Shown: piece after piece, positions 9,601 through 18,600 of the stretch
Layout of the letters: each line of letters starts with the position of its first letter
Position numbering within the stretch: position 1 is the stretch's first letter
DNA from: a virus
Length of the DNA: 35,521 nt
IMG/VR virus record: IMGVR_UViG_3300048433_000995
Span: 1-35,521 of that record
Direction: 5' to 3' (one strand)
Notes under the pieces: generated by a model
What the model was told of the DNA's origin: nothing
Databases searched by the model: none
What the model saw: only the letters and a program-made list of their open reading frames with translations
Position numbers and translations under genes: made by a program

Positions 9601-11188
9601 AACTGCAACATTGCCCGCAATAGTAAATACAGATTTTTACAACTGCTATTCGTTTGGTAACGGAGCTGAGAGTTACAAGGTAAGAGATTCAATTGTAGGT
9701 AAAACATTTAACCTTGGTAACAGGGTTTATACCACAGATGAAAAAGAGTTTAAAGAAGCACATCGATTTGCTGACTTAACATATAGTGGTGTTTATAATG
9801 AAGAGAACAACATTAATAAACTTAATGAGTTTAATTTAGGTTTGTTGAACTTTAAACCACTTGAACGTACATTTGGTCCTATTCAAAAGCTATTTGGTAG
9901 AGAGACTGACATACTTACACTACAAGAAGACAAAATATCATATGTTCTTCAAGGCAAAGAAATGATAACAGGTGCTACAGGCGGTAGTGCATTAGTTACA
10001 GTACCGGAGGTATTAGGTAAGCAAGTGGCTCGTGTAGAAGAGTATGGTATATCTAACAACCCGGAAAGTTTTGTTCAATGGGGTGCAGATAAATACTTTA
10101 CGGACGCTAAACGTGGTGCTGTAATACAGCTTAAGGGTAGTGCAGCTCAGAATGAAAAACTAACCGTAATATCTGAGCAAGGTATGCGTACTTGGTTTAG
10201 AGATTTATTTATAGATTCATTTGAAACTCAAAAGCTAGGAGGTTTTGACCCATATATGGATGAATATGTTCTTAGCTCTAACGACATATTAAAACCTGTT
10301 GACGAAGAATGTATTGATTGTGGAACTGTATTGAGTGGGATAGTCATAGATGAACTTAACCCATATACCTTCTGTGTTGATGTAGGAGATTTGGTTGGTC
10401 CTCTGACTATAGGTTACGAAATAAGAACTGATTTGGTTGTTAGCCCTGCTCAGTTTGAGATAAGCTACACATACAATGAGGTATCAAATGTTTATATTAG
10501 TGCAGACCCTCCCGTTACAGATTTAGCCGCTATAACTCTTAACAAAGACTCTGTATCTGCTCAAAAGGTTACCATAACAATTGCAAATGCTAGCGGTGAT
10601 AGTAGGACCACACCTATAGAAACATTTAAGGTAGGATGTCCTGTCCCTGAGCAGATAACAATTATACCTGTATCTATAACAAGTGATGCAATAAATGGCG
10701 AGTACATACATAGCGAATATAGTTGGACTGATGGTACTTTTGTATCACCACTACACTCACGACTAGTTAATTTTGAAAATGATAATACAACTGAGTTTGT
10801 CATATCTGACTATGCACAAATATCAGGACCTCAAGGGGCAGGGGTAATTCCTGCCGATGGAGCTACCGTTAGTATTATATGTAACAAAATAAATTACGAT
10901 GATTTTGTATTTGACAAAAACGTAAACAACTTTAGATACTTACGAAGCAATACATTTTATGATGATACTGTTGCGGATATAAAGTTATTATTGGCAGAAA
11001 CGCTAACTAATCCCAATGGTGGTATAGCAACACCAATAGATGATACGGATGAGCCCGATAGATACTTTGCTACATTTACAATGCCATCTACAGGAAGTAA
11101 CCTGTACTTGATTTGGGATTATAGATTATCAACTGAAGATGACTTATGTTTTGGAGCAACAATAGAAGATGCTTGTTGCAATTGTTAA
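6605..11188 (+). CDS. Tail stabilization / hub protein (P22 gp10-like, large)
   Basis: This 1527-residue protein is the largest beta-rich virion component here. The opening, FIKGRMNKSVDERLIPDGEY (residues 8-27) then VDAVNVRMG and a VIENTKGN motif, is characteristic of P22 gp10-like stabilization proteins that close the head-tail junction in crAss-like phages. Residues about 60-350 look like propeller blades with repeated short strands. Residues 375-1000 contain Thr/Ser-rich inserts without clear parallels. About 1030-1240 returns to a conserved-looking core (FKPLERTFGPIQKLFGRETD, FVQWGADKYFTDAKRGAVIQ). The C-terminus has Ig-like strands and ends in a Cys-rich tail. It is about three times the length of P22 gp10, so tail-surface modules may be fused to it. 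Confidence 0.75.
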   Translation: MANITRNFIKGRMNKSVDERLIPDGEYVDAVNVRMGSTENSEIGVIENTKGNLGLTKLSFNGTDLSTSARCIGAYEDGANETIYWFVHDSNFPISAGAPNGKIDLIVSYNAKDAIINYHVISVGQLTSTDTTLNFDPEYLITGVDLVENLLFFTDNKNAPRFINIKSAYPEPNASGVDYNGNSDLLAERLLVIKRPPLYAPSINLRSTGDEEENYLEDRYICFAYRYKYADGEYSATSPFSEPAFSPKNFELSTNSYLNEGMVNKFNSVTVGYDTGGPLVESIELLFKEAQNSIIKVIDKFNKKDRGFADNTTESYYFDNSNIFTILPDSEILRLYDNVPRFALAQTVMGNRLIYGNYIDGYNLERNGVKTQIEYTVDLISEPNSGKIIEATTTTQVVYEIPTRSSGSRIVNVGIIDLTEITNDLKKGSVLSFDITWDHSKNGGATYDGWFAPNFTPTQQSPELSIAVSFVLPQDYSNIYELVNSSEFQSSVGTSANIKPVYAPSPDLTSCEGITFTDDFNCIIPDELDAPSTSGSIKKYASATSGANLVGATAYQNNEPIIVDNFGTIGDDRIIIQAPYMRFVDDQTNGADTTQDAYEFYDIIFASASFQSSDSPGSLHSNRGYEIGIVYMDDYGRSSTALVSDNNSLHIPCSASSSKNNIKVTIPTRQIAPEWATYYKFAIKPDEENYDTIYSFIYYQTTDGNEAYFLLEGENAQKVEKGDRLIIKADASGPAVTCKYVTVLEKQSYASGDLATDSFAGVYIKLSTQNLNIILQQNATITQGLQRGERNNETEYGFYTQFSGANPPGKYAGVKYPMSTYDGATWTDFDVPLGSRVSIDLNFYRNGGGSCDQIKMTLNTTMVATRDYDDMFDFFIGENFQSELDQANFYGSGQYNEFLTTKGAFAQPSIARNLFYWENGTGATPSFLTMWGTVACGGGGAISANRRPVAIATIIVYRADGTIIFETQPQDALPDVWFESADTYEIDSNGFHEGNQQTQTATLPAIVNTDFYNCYSFGNGAESYKVRDSIVGKTFNLGNRVYTTDEKEFKEAHRFADLTYSGVYNEENNINKLNEFNLGLLNFKPLERTFGPIQKLFGRETDILTLQEDKISYVLQGKEMITGATGGSALVTVPEVLGKQVARVEEYGISNNPESFVQWGADKYFTDAKRGAVIQLKGSAAQNEKLTVISEQGMRTWFRDLFIDSFETQKLGGFDPYMDEYVLSSNDILKPVDEECIDCGTVLSGIVIDELNPYTFCVDVGDLVGPLTIGYEIRTDLVVSPAQFEISYTYNEVSNVYISADPPVTDLAAITLNKDSVSAQKVTITIANASGDSRTTPIETFKVGCPVPEQITIIPVSITSDAINGEYIHSEYSWTDGTFVSPLHSRLVNFENDNTTEFVISDYAQISGPQGAGVIPADGATVSIICNKINYDDFVFDKNVNNFRYLRSNTFYDDTVADIKLLLAETLTNPNGGIATPIDDTDEPDRYFATFTMPSTGSNLYLIWDYRLSTEDDLCFGATIEDACCNC

Positions 11189-11200
11189 AAGAATTAAATT

Positions 11201-12127
11201 ATGGCGATATATTACTTAAACGGAACGACACTATCTAACTCAACAACAGTATTTGACGATGCTGCATTAACCATTGTTAGTGCAGATGGATTTTATGCTG
11301 ATGGGAGTGGTATAAGCAGAGAGCAGGTTAGCGGTATACTAGGACCTATCCAAAGCTGCCCGGAGTGCTTAACTCCTTGCGGTGGAGCACCAATTACTTA
11401 TAGTTCGGGCGATGGTGTATTCTTGCTTGATATCGATTTGGGAGATACGGTAACTGATGTAGGTGCAGCGATTGTTAAATTTACTCCTGCAAATATCCCC
11501 GATGGCATTAAAGCCACTTATAATGGTGTAGTATATAATAAATTCAGCCTTAATAATCCGACTGTAGGAGGATACAAAGGAAGTACGGTGTCGAATGGAT
11601 ACACTTACTTAGGTTACGATACAGCTACTTGCGTTCCTGTTGGCGGGACTACATATAGCAATTTAACTAAATACAGATACAACGGAACAAGTTTTGTTGA
11701 TACGGGAACGACTGAAGATATAACACCACAGGCAGGCGAATTGCAATTTAGTACAGTTGCCAACCCGGGTACATTCTATATGGTCATACCTAAAGTATCG
11801 CAATCTATAAAAGAATTAAATATTGAGATAGCAGGCGTATGTACACTTACTGCATTTACAGTAGAAGTTGAATGCCCTGTGCTGCTAACAGGATATTCTT
11901 CATCTGTTGTAGGACCTGATTTTACAACCGCTTGTGGATACACAATAGGAAGTACATTTTATAATGCACCTGTGTCAGGAACAGCAGGGAATCCTGCCGT
12001 AAATGATTGGGTATTTTCAGATGCATACGGAAGTAATGTGTTAGCTCAGGGATTTTATAAGATAAACGCAACTGAATATATTGAGGTTGATGCAAATGGA
12101 GTAGTAATAGATAGAGCAAACTGTTAA
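11201..12127 (+). CDS. Tail-associated protein with duplicated terminal module
   Basis: This 308-residue protein follows the tail hub by 12 bases. It is Gly/Thr/Ser-rich and beta-predicted throughout. The N-terminal module (about residues 15-53: TVFDDAALTIVSADGFYADG up to SC) and the C-terminal module (270-308: VFSDAYGSNVLAQGFYKI up to the final NC) share the pattern VF-D-A-L--GFY-----V--GV/I----C, indicating an internal duplication. A CPECLTPC cluster (53-60) suggests disulfides or metal binding. I recall similar GFY modules in flavobacterial phage tail proteins, but no exact function. A distal tail or receptor-contact role is an inference. Confidence 0.55.
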   Translation: MAIYYLNGTTLSNSTTVFDDAALTIVSADGFYADGSGISREQVSGILGPIQSCPECLTPCGGAPITYSSGDGVFLLDIDLGDTVTDVGAAIVKFTPANIPDGIKATYNGVVYNKFSLNNPTVGGYKGSTVSNGYTYLGYDTATCVPVGGTTYSNLTKYRYNGTSFVDTGTTEDITPQAGELQFSTVANPGTFYMVIPKVSQSIKELNIEIAGVCTLTAFTVEVECPVLLTGYSSSVVGPDFTTACGYTIGSTFYNAPVSGTAGNPAVNDWVFSDAYGSNVLAQGFYKINATEYIEVDANGVVIDRANC

Positions 12128-12130
12128 GAT

Positions 12131-12961
12131 ATGGCAAATTATACACTAACATATGACGAAGGAGTACAGGGATTCCCATCCTTCTATAGCTATTATCCTG
12201 ATTGGATGATAGGAATGAATAATTACTTTTATACTTTCAAAGGGGGTAACCTTTACCGCCATAATGTGAACGAGAGTAGAAATACATTTTACTCGCAATG
12301 GTGGACTCAAATAGGGACTCCATTAGAATCTTTTAAGCCATCAACTCTACAGAGTGTACTCAACACATCTCCTCTAGAAAATAAGCTCTTTAAAACGCTT
12401 AATTTGGAGGGCGATGATAGTTGGGCAGCTACAATTCAAACAGACATACAGGACTCAGGGTTTATTGATTCTAGTTATTTTGAAAAGAAAGAGCAGAGTT
12501 GGTTTGCTTTTGTTAGGAATGAAGGACTAGGCTCAACACCTGCTGAACTTCCTGAGTTTGCATTGCGTTCAGTAAATGGTATAGGTAACAGCACAACTGT
12601 TAGTATTGTAGGACAGACATCAACTATAAACTTTGCTACAATAATACAGATAGGGAACATATTAAGTGTGGGAGATTACTTCTACTTTTTATCTGCAACC
12701 AATCAACCTATATATGCAGGAAACGTAACAGCCATTAATACAGACCTTAGAAGAGGTATTAACAATGTAGTCATAGATACATCACCTGCCGGGACTACAC
12801 CAATACCATCAAACACAGAGACCTTCTTATTTATCAAGAACTCAGTTGCTGAATCTCACGGAGTATTAGGACATTATGCGGTATTTAACCTAACGTATTC
12901 AGAGAATACAAAGGTTGAGTTATTTGCCGTAGAATCAGAGGTTATGAAAAGTTTCCCTTAA
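12131..12961 (+). CDS. Tail/virion structural protein, unknown exact role
   Basis: This 276-residue protein is beta-rich. The N-terminal half (TYDEGVQGFPSFYSYYPDWM, residues 5-24, then GMNNYFYTFKGGNLYRHN) and the middle (ENKLFKTLNLEGDDSWAAT and SYFEKKEQSWFAFVRNEG) belong to a family I remember next to stabilization proteins in crAss-like and marine flavobacterial phages. The conserved aromatics suggest a beta-propeller-like or carbohydrate-contact surface. It is the last gene before the ejection-protein promoter, and the stop lies only seven bases before the TATCTTTG box. No catalytic motif is seen. Confidence 0.6.
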   Translation: MANYTLTYDEGVQGFPSFYSYYPDWMIGMNNYFYTFKGGNLYRHNVNESRNTFYSQWWTQIGTPLESFKPSTLQSVLNTSPLENKLFKTLNLEGDDSWAATIQTDIQDSGFIDSSYFEKKEQSWFAFVRNEGLGSTPAELPEFALRSVNGIGNSTTVSIVGQTSTINFATIIQIGNILSVGDYFYFLSATNQPIYAGNVTAINTDLRRGINNVVIDTSPAGTTPIPSNTETFLFIKNSVAESHGVLGHYAVFNLTYSENTKVELFAVESEVMKSFP

Positions 12962-12967
12962 ATTTAT

Positions 12968-12990
12968 TATCTTTGTGCTAAATCACAAAG
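12968..12990 (+). promoter_or_regulatory. Bacteroidota-type promoter with overlapping inverted repeat, ejection-protein genes
   Basis: TATCTTTG (12968-12975) lies 25 bases before the start at 13001 and just after the stop of the previous gene. CTTTGTG (12971-12977) and CACAAAG (12984-12990) form a perfect 7-base inverted repeat with a 6-base centre. It shares bases with the -7 box and covers the expected transcription start, so it may be an operator or a 5' hairpin. Confidence 0.6.
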
Positions 12991-13000
12991 AATATTTATT

Positions 13001-13837
13001 ATGGGATTAGCCACAGCATTAACACTAGCAGCAGCAGGCTCTCAGTTAGCCGGGGCGGGAATGTCTTTTGCAAACGCTAGAAAGCAAAAACAAAGACAGA
13101 GGGAGGCAGAGGCAACTGCTGACAAATATATGGCAGAAGCTCGAAGGAAACTCGAGAAGAATTATATGGAATCATTGGCTATTCAGAAAGAGCCATATGA
13201 ATTAGAAAGAGAAGCTGCATTGGTAGCAGGAGCACAAGCAACAGAAGCCCTTAGAGAAAGCGATAGAGGTATGGGTAGGGTTGGTGCTATATACGGTCAA
13301 CAACAGCAAGCACAGCGACAAATAGCAGCAGCTATGGGTCAGGAGATGTTTAACTTAGATTACCTAACTGCACAAGAAGAGTCAAGACTTCGTGATATAG
13401 GGACTCAACTTGATTTAGGTGAAGTGACAGGTGCACAGCTTGAAGCAGCTAACGCAGAGGAAAGAAGACAGCAGCAATTACAAGCAGGTATACAGGGTAT
13501 TGGAGGAGCAGCAATGACAGGATTAGATGCTTTAGCGTTATATGGTAAGCAGAAAGCTCCTGTAACGTATGGAAATACTGTTTCCGAAGGAAGTATTGAA
13601 ATGACAGGACTTAAGCCAACGGCAGAACAAGCAGCTAGATATAACATTACTCAAACGCCTCCACCACGAATGCCATTGACCCCTCAGGAACAAATAATGT
13701 CAATACAGCCTGTAGACCAATCGCTACTGACTACTCAAACTGATTTTTATCCGGGAGTATCTAAACGTATGGGTTTTCTAGCTCCTCCTGAACAAAATAT
13801 ATACTCATTTAATCCATACACAGGACCAATAAGATAA
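13001..13837 (+). CDS. Internal virion / ejection protein, small Ala-Gln-rich
   Basis: This 278-residue protein has a short hydrophobic, Ala/Gly-rich N-terminus (ATALTLAAAGSQLAGAGMSF, residues 4-23), then a Gln/Glu/Arg-rich helical region (25-155), then a second Ala/Gly stretch (163-180) and a Pro-rich tail. This is the usual make-up of T7 gp14-type internal virion proteins, which leave the capsid with the DNA and help form a channel across the cell envelope. It is first in a three-gene set of internal proteins and has its own promoter (12968-12975). The family assignment rests on composition and gene order rather than on conserved motifs. Confidence 0.62.
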   Translation: MGLATALTLAAAGSQLAGAGMSFANARKQKQRQREAEATADKYMAEARRKLEKNYMESLAIQKEPYELEREAALVAGAQATEALRESDRGMGRVGAIYGQQQQAQRQIAAAMGQEMFNLDYLTAQEESRLRDIGTQLDLGEVTGAQLEAANAEERRQQQLQAGIQGIGGAAMTGLDALALYGKQKAPVTYGNTVSEGSIEMTGLKPTAEQAARYNITQTPPPRMPLTPQEQIMSIQPVDQSLLTTQTDFYPGVSKRMGFLAPPEQNIYSFNPYTGPIR

Positions 13838-13843
13838 TAATTT

Positions 13844-15610
13844 ATGGCAACTAAATTTGGATATGTAGAAAGGAACATCGAGAATGATGTTAATTGGGGT
13901 GAAGTTGGAAAAGGCTTTGCTGATATGCTCGTTGCAGAACGAGAAGAGAGACAAGCTAAGAAAGACCTTCTTGATGATGCAATGATTAAAACTCAGGATG
14001 CATTGAAAGAAGCACCCTTGGGATACAATACAGACTTTAACGACAGAATAATTGGTCTAGCAGATAATGCAAGTTCTTACTTGTTGGCTGCTAATAAAGA
14101 TTTAAAAGCAGGGCGAATTACTCCTGCTGAATATATGCGTAAGGTTCAGAGAATGAACAGTAGTGCAGACCAAATATTTAACTTAAGTAATAATTACAAC
14201 AAGCTATATGAAAAGCATCTAAATAGATTAGATAGTGGTGTTTCAGGTGAGGTTGAGCAGCAGATATTTGAAGATATATCTAATATGACTAACTTCAATG
14301 AGAATGATTTCTTTATTGACAGCACAGGTGCTATTGTAGCAGCTCCATTAGTTACAGATAAGAATGGTGTAACAACCATAGACCCAAGTCGTGCAAGAAG
14401 TGCACAGGCTATGTTTAATTTAGCTCAAAACTTTATCGACAAAGTTGACATAAATAAAACAACAGCAAATGCTGTATCGTTCCTTGGAGAGTACATAGAT
14501 ACAGAGTCGGCAGCAGCTAGTAGAAAAGCAGGTGGTAAAACAGTTGAAGTTAGCGACATTACTAAAAGACCTGACTACGAACAAACTAGGGCAGCTCAAA
14601 TTGATATTATACTTAGCTCAGATAACGACATAGCTTCTGTTCTAGCAGACAGTATGAAGTCGAAAGGGTATAAGGTAGTTACTGATGTAAATAAATTATC
14701 TAAAGATTCTGCCGAAAGAGAAAAGCAAGTTTATATTGATTTATCAAACGGTAAAGAAGGTATGGCTCAATTGACTGACGGTCAGAAAAAAGAAGCTAGA
14801 GACCACGTTGGAAAGTTAATTGACAGTATGATTGACAAAAAGTATGATGTAAAAACTACTCCTAAAGTTGAGGCTTCTTGGGCAGAGAAGCAGTTTTGGT
14901 GGAATCAAAGCCAAGATAAAAAGAAAAATCAAACAAGTTTAAATCAATTAGCATTGCTTTATGCAGGTCAATCTGAAGAAGATGTTCAGGGAGCTATACA
15001 ATACTTTAAAGGTTTAAGTAAAGGTAAGATTCAGGATATAAAACGAACAGACACCGGCATATCTGTTATTTATAAAGACAAGGATGGTAAGTTAATTGAA
15101 AGTAGTCCATTAACATATACAAGCGATTTCAATACTTTTGCTAAAACAGCTACAGCACTTACAGGTATAAAAGATGCTGATGAATCATTAAAGTCTCTAG
15201 ACCTAACAGGGAATTTAGAAAAAGATTTTAATGGTAATTTAATAAAGAAAGATTTTGAATTTGATATTAATCTCCCTAGCGAAGACTTAAGACCTTCTTC
15301 TAGTAGTGACCCTCGAAGACAATTTAGAGCATACTTACAAAGAAATATACAGGAAGGCAGTACCGTAGCAGATGTAAACTTGGCTTTATCTAAGGCTTCT
15401 CAAGACAAAAAAGTTATATCTCTAACCCAAGATGGTGTACTTATGATAGGAGGCAAAGCAGCATCGGACAAAGAGTATAATTTAAACAACTCAGACGATG
15501 TTACTTCGTTAATAAACGTAGTGAATAGTTTAGAAAACGCTGCGACCTACATAGATAAAGTTGGAGCACAATCAACAGGAGGAACAGGGTCTAAATACAA
15601 CAAAGAATAA
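13844..15610 (+). CDS. Internal virion protein (putative ejected cargo)
   Basis: This 588-residue protein is mostly charged and helical. The start, YVERNIENDVNWGEVGKGFA (residues 6-25) followed by a Lys/Glu-rich helix, and a long helical stretch to about residue 215, suggest an elongated protein. Residues 330-460 contain a basic mixed alpha/beta region, and the C-terminal 120 residues look like a small separate domain (PSSSSDPRRQFRAYLQRNIQ onward). No enzyme motif is visible. It lies between the small and giant internal proteins with spacings of 6 and 2 bases. The role is inferred from its place in this trio. Confidence 0.55.
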   Translation: MATKFGYVERNIENDVNWGEVGKGFADMLVAEREERQAKKDLLDDAMIKTQDALKEAPLGYNTDFNDRIIGLADNASSYLLAANKDLKAGRITPAEYMRKVQRMNSSADQIFNLSNNYNKLYEKHLNRLDSGVSGEVEQQIFEDISNMTNFNENDFFIDSTGAIVAAPLVTDKNGVTTIDPSRARSAQAMFNLAQNFIDKVDINKTTANAVSFLGEYIDTESAAASRKAGGKTVEVSDITKRPDYEQTRAAQIDIILSSDNDIASVLADSMKSKGYKVVTDVNKLSKDSAEREKQVYIDLSNGKEGMAQLTDGQKKEARDHVGKLIDSMIDKKYDVKTTPKVEASWAEKQFWWNQSQDKKKNQTSLNQLALLYAGQSEEDVQGAIQYFKGLSKGKIQDIKRTDTGISVIYKDKDGKLIESSPLTYTSDFNTFAKTATALTGIKDADESLKSLDLTGNLEKDFNGNLIKKDFEFDINLPSEDLRPSSSSDPRRQFRAYLQRNIQEGSTVADVNLALSKASQDKKVISLTQDGVLMIGGKAASDKEYNLNNSDDVTSLINVVNSLENAATYIDKVGAQSTGGTGSKYNKE

Positions 15611-15612
15611 TA

Positions 15613-18600
15613 ATGAACGAAGAAGCAATATTAGACGGATTTAAGTATTTTGTATCGACAGGATATAATGGGACAATTGAAGATTACAAGCAATTAATAA
15701 ACTCAAACCCTGAAGCACTATCTGACACTTTTAAATATTTTGCATCAACAGGATATAAAGGGAATGAAAATGATTTTTCTATCTTGATGGGCGTAAAAAA
15801 AAAAGACGTTTCAGAGCCTGTTGGAACTACCGAGGTCACTACGGAATCTACTACAGAGGATACTTCTTCGGACTCAGTATTTTCAAATAACTTACAAGAG
15901 TTTGAGAAACAAAGAGAAGAAGAGGTAGCACAAAGACAAGCAGGGGAATATGACTTTAAACCTAAATCCCAAGATGTATCTGAAGATAAATTTGGAATTT
16001 ATGATACTGAGCCATTAAAAGCACCTTCATTAGACGAATCTCCTGAAATTGTTGCAGAAAAAATAAATGCATACAATCAAGCTCGCAGCAAAAAATTAGA
16101 AGAGATAAGGCAAAATGCAATAGAGAAAGGCATAATTGAACCTATCGAAAAAGAAATTTCTTCTGAATCAATATTTGATTATAATCTACAAGAATCTGAA
16201 AAACAAAAACAACAAGAAGCTGCTCGAATGAAAGAGGGTGATTATGATTTTAAGCCCGGTGAAATAACAGATAATTTATTTGGCTCAAATGAAGAATATA
16301 ATCAGCAAATAAAAGAGCTATATGAAAAGATACCTAATTTAGAGCAAAAAATACAAGAGGAAGTTAATGAAGAGCAATCTTTACTTTCTGTCAAGGAAGA
16401 CGAAGAGGCTTCAATTCGTATGTCTGAATTTGAATTAATTAACGAATATGATAAACTATCTGATGAAATAAAACAAAAAATAGAACCTGCATTAAAAAAA
16501 GAAAATGGAGAAATAGTAGGAGTAGATTATTCCTTATTAAGCAAAGATGTTATAAATGAATTAATCGAAGAAACAAAAAAAACTACTAGAATTGAAGGTC
16601 TTGAAGAGGTTGGTGGAGATTTAGCTTTACTTGAAAAAAGAAAAGAGCAACAAGATTTAATAAAAAATATTTTAGAAAACTATGCCATATCTGAGGGAAT
16701 AGAGTATAAACAAAAAGCAAAAAAAGCAGGGGAGTTACAGAAAGAAATAAAAAACGAATACAATAAAATATTAGATTTAGAGATAGAAGGTTTTTTTAAT
16801 TTATCAGATAAATTAAAAGTTAACCTTTATGATAAAACAAATGAATACAATGAAATAGCAAAAGGATTAACAGATAAATCTATAATTTTAAATGCTGCTC
16901 AGATAGCAGCCGATAACGAAGAACTTACTACGGTTGAGTCAATTTCTTATTCAGCCATAGAAAGTTTTGGAACAAATGTTGTAAAACTAGCACCTAGTTT
17001 AGTTGCCACAGGAGCAAAACTTGTAAGTTTTATTCCGGGAGTAGATGCCGAAAGAACTGAAAAAATAATGATGAACTTCAATAAAGAGGCTTCAGAATTT
17101 ATAAAAGAATCAATTCCTACTGATTATGATGACGTTAAAGCAAACTTTGTTGGAGACGTTGTGGGGCAGATTGGTTTTGTTGCAGGGGGATACGCTCTTG
17201 GAGGAACGCCTCTTGCAATGTCAGCAGCTTATTCTATGTCAATGAGTGAGATGTATGAAGAGGCTATTGCCAATGGACTAGAACATAACGATGCTATGAA
17301 TCTTTCTATAGCATATGGTGGTATATCAGCTCCACTAGAGATGATACCTTTGAAGGGAGTTTTTGGTAGATTAGGAGGCAAATCAATTAGAAGAAAAGTA
17401 CTTAACGAAATATTAGAAAAGGGAGCTAAAGGTTTTACAAAAGAGTTTGCTGAAAATACAGTTAAATTATCATTAGCACCTATTATCAAGGAAACATTAA
17501 AAGAAGCAGCAGAGGAGGGTCTTCAGGAGGGAACTCAGTATCTATTAAGTAAAGGATTGGCAGAAACTTATAATGCTTTAAAAGATGAAGATAAAGCAGA
17601 ATTTATAAAAGCTCAGTTAGGCTCGAAACAATTTTTTAAAGAGCTTGTTCAAAATATTGTATTAGGTGCTGTCGGTGGTGCTATAGGTGGTGTTTCTTTA
17701 AATGCATTAGGAGGAAATATTTTTGTTGGTAAAAATTACAAAGCTATGGAGGAGATGTTTACTGACCCAAAACAAATGGCTAAAATCACAAACCAATTAA
17801 ATGCATATAGAAAAAATGGTACAATAAAAACAGATGAAGAGCTTCAGTTAGTAAAAGAGCAAGTGGGAATTGTTCAGTCAGCAGCAGCAGAAGTAATGAA
17901 CGCAACTAAAGGAAAAGAATTTAGTTCTGTTACAAAAAAGAAATTATTTGAATTAACGGCAGAAAGACTTTCAGTTCAAAAAGAAATTGATGGAGTAGCC
18001 ACACCTTCATTAGTTGCTGATAAAAAACAAAGAATAGCTGACATAGATAAAAATATAGAAGATATAGTTTCAGGTAAGATAACAGATAAAGATATTATAG
18101 CAGAGCAAGTAGCTGAAGAAAAGGATACAGAAGAACAAGCAGTAGATGAATTTGTTGTTACCGAAGAGGAATATAAAAACTTTGTTGATAATGGAGAGGT
18201 TTCTGAAGAAACAATTAGCAATATTGCAGACATTGTTCAGGAAGGTAAGGAAATTTCTGATGAAAAAACTTTAGCAATTTATACAGACAAGGTTTCTGAA
18301 ATAAATAAAATACTGTCTGACAGGAAAGATGCTGAAGAAGCTGCACCTGAAGCAAAAGTTGAGCTTGAGCAAGCTAAGACCCCGGGAGAACAAATAACAA
18401 CTACTGAAGAGCAAACCTTATTTAAGGGTATGCAGCCTAAAATAAAAGATGGTAAGCCTTTTTCGGCACACAAAATAGAGAAAGGTGAATTTGCTGCTGC
18501 TGATAAGAAATTAGCTAGTGATTACAAAGGAGACAAGCCATTAAAAAAATTCACAGTTCCTCCCGGAACTACGATTGACGTGGTAAAAGTTGAAGATACA

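Noticed and set aside
13001-13837. Holin role for the hydrophobic N-terminus of the 278-residue protein
   Set aside because: The long Gln/Glu-rich helical body and its place ahead of two large internal proteins fit an ejection protein far better.
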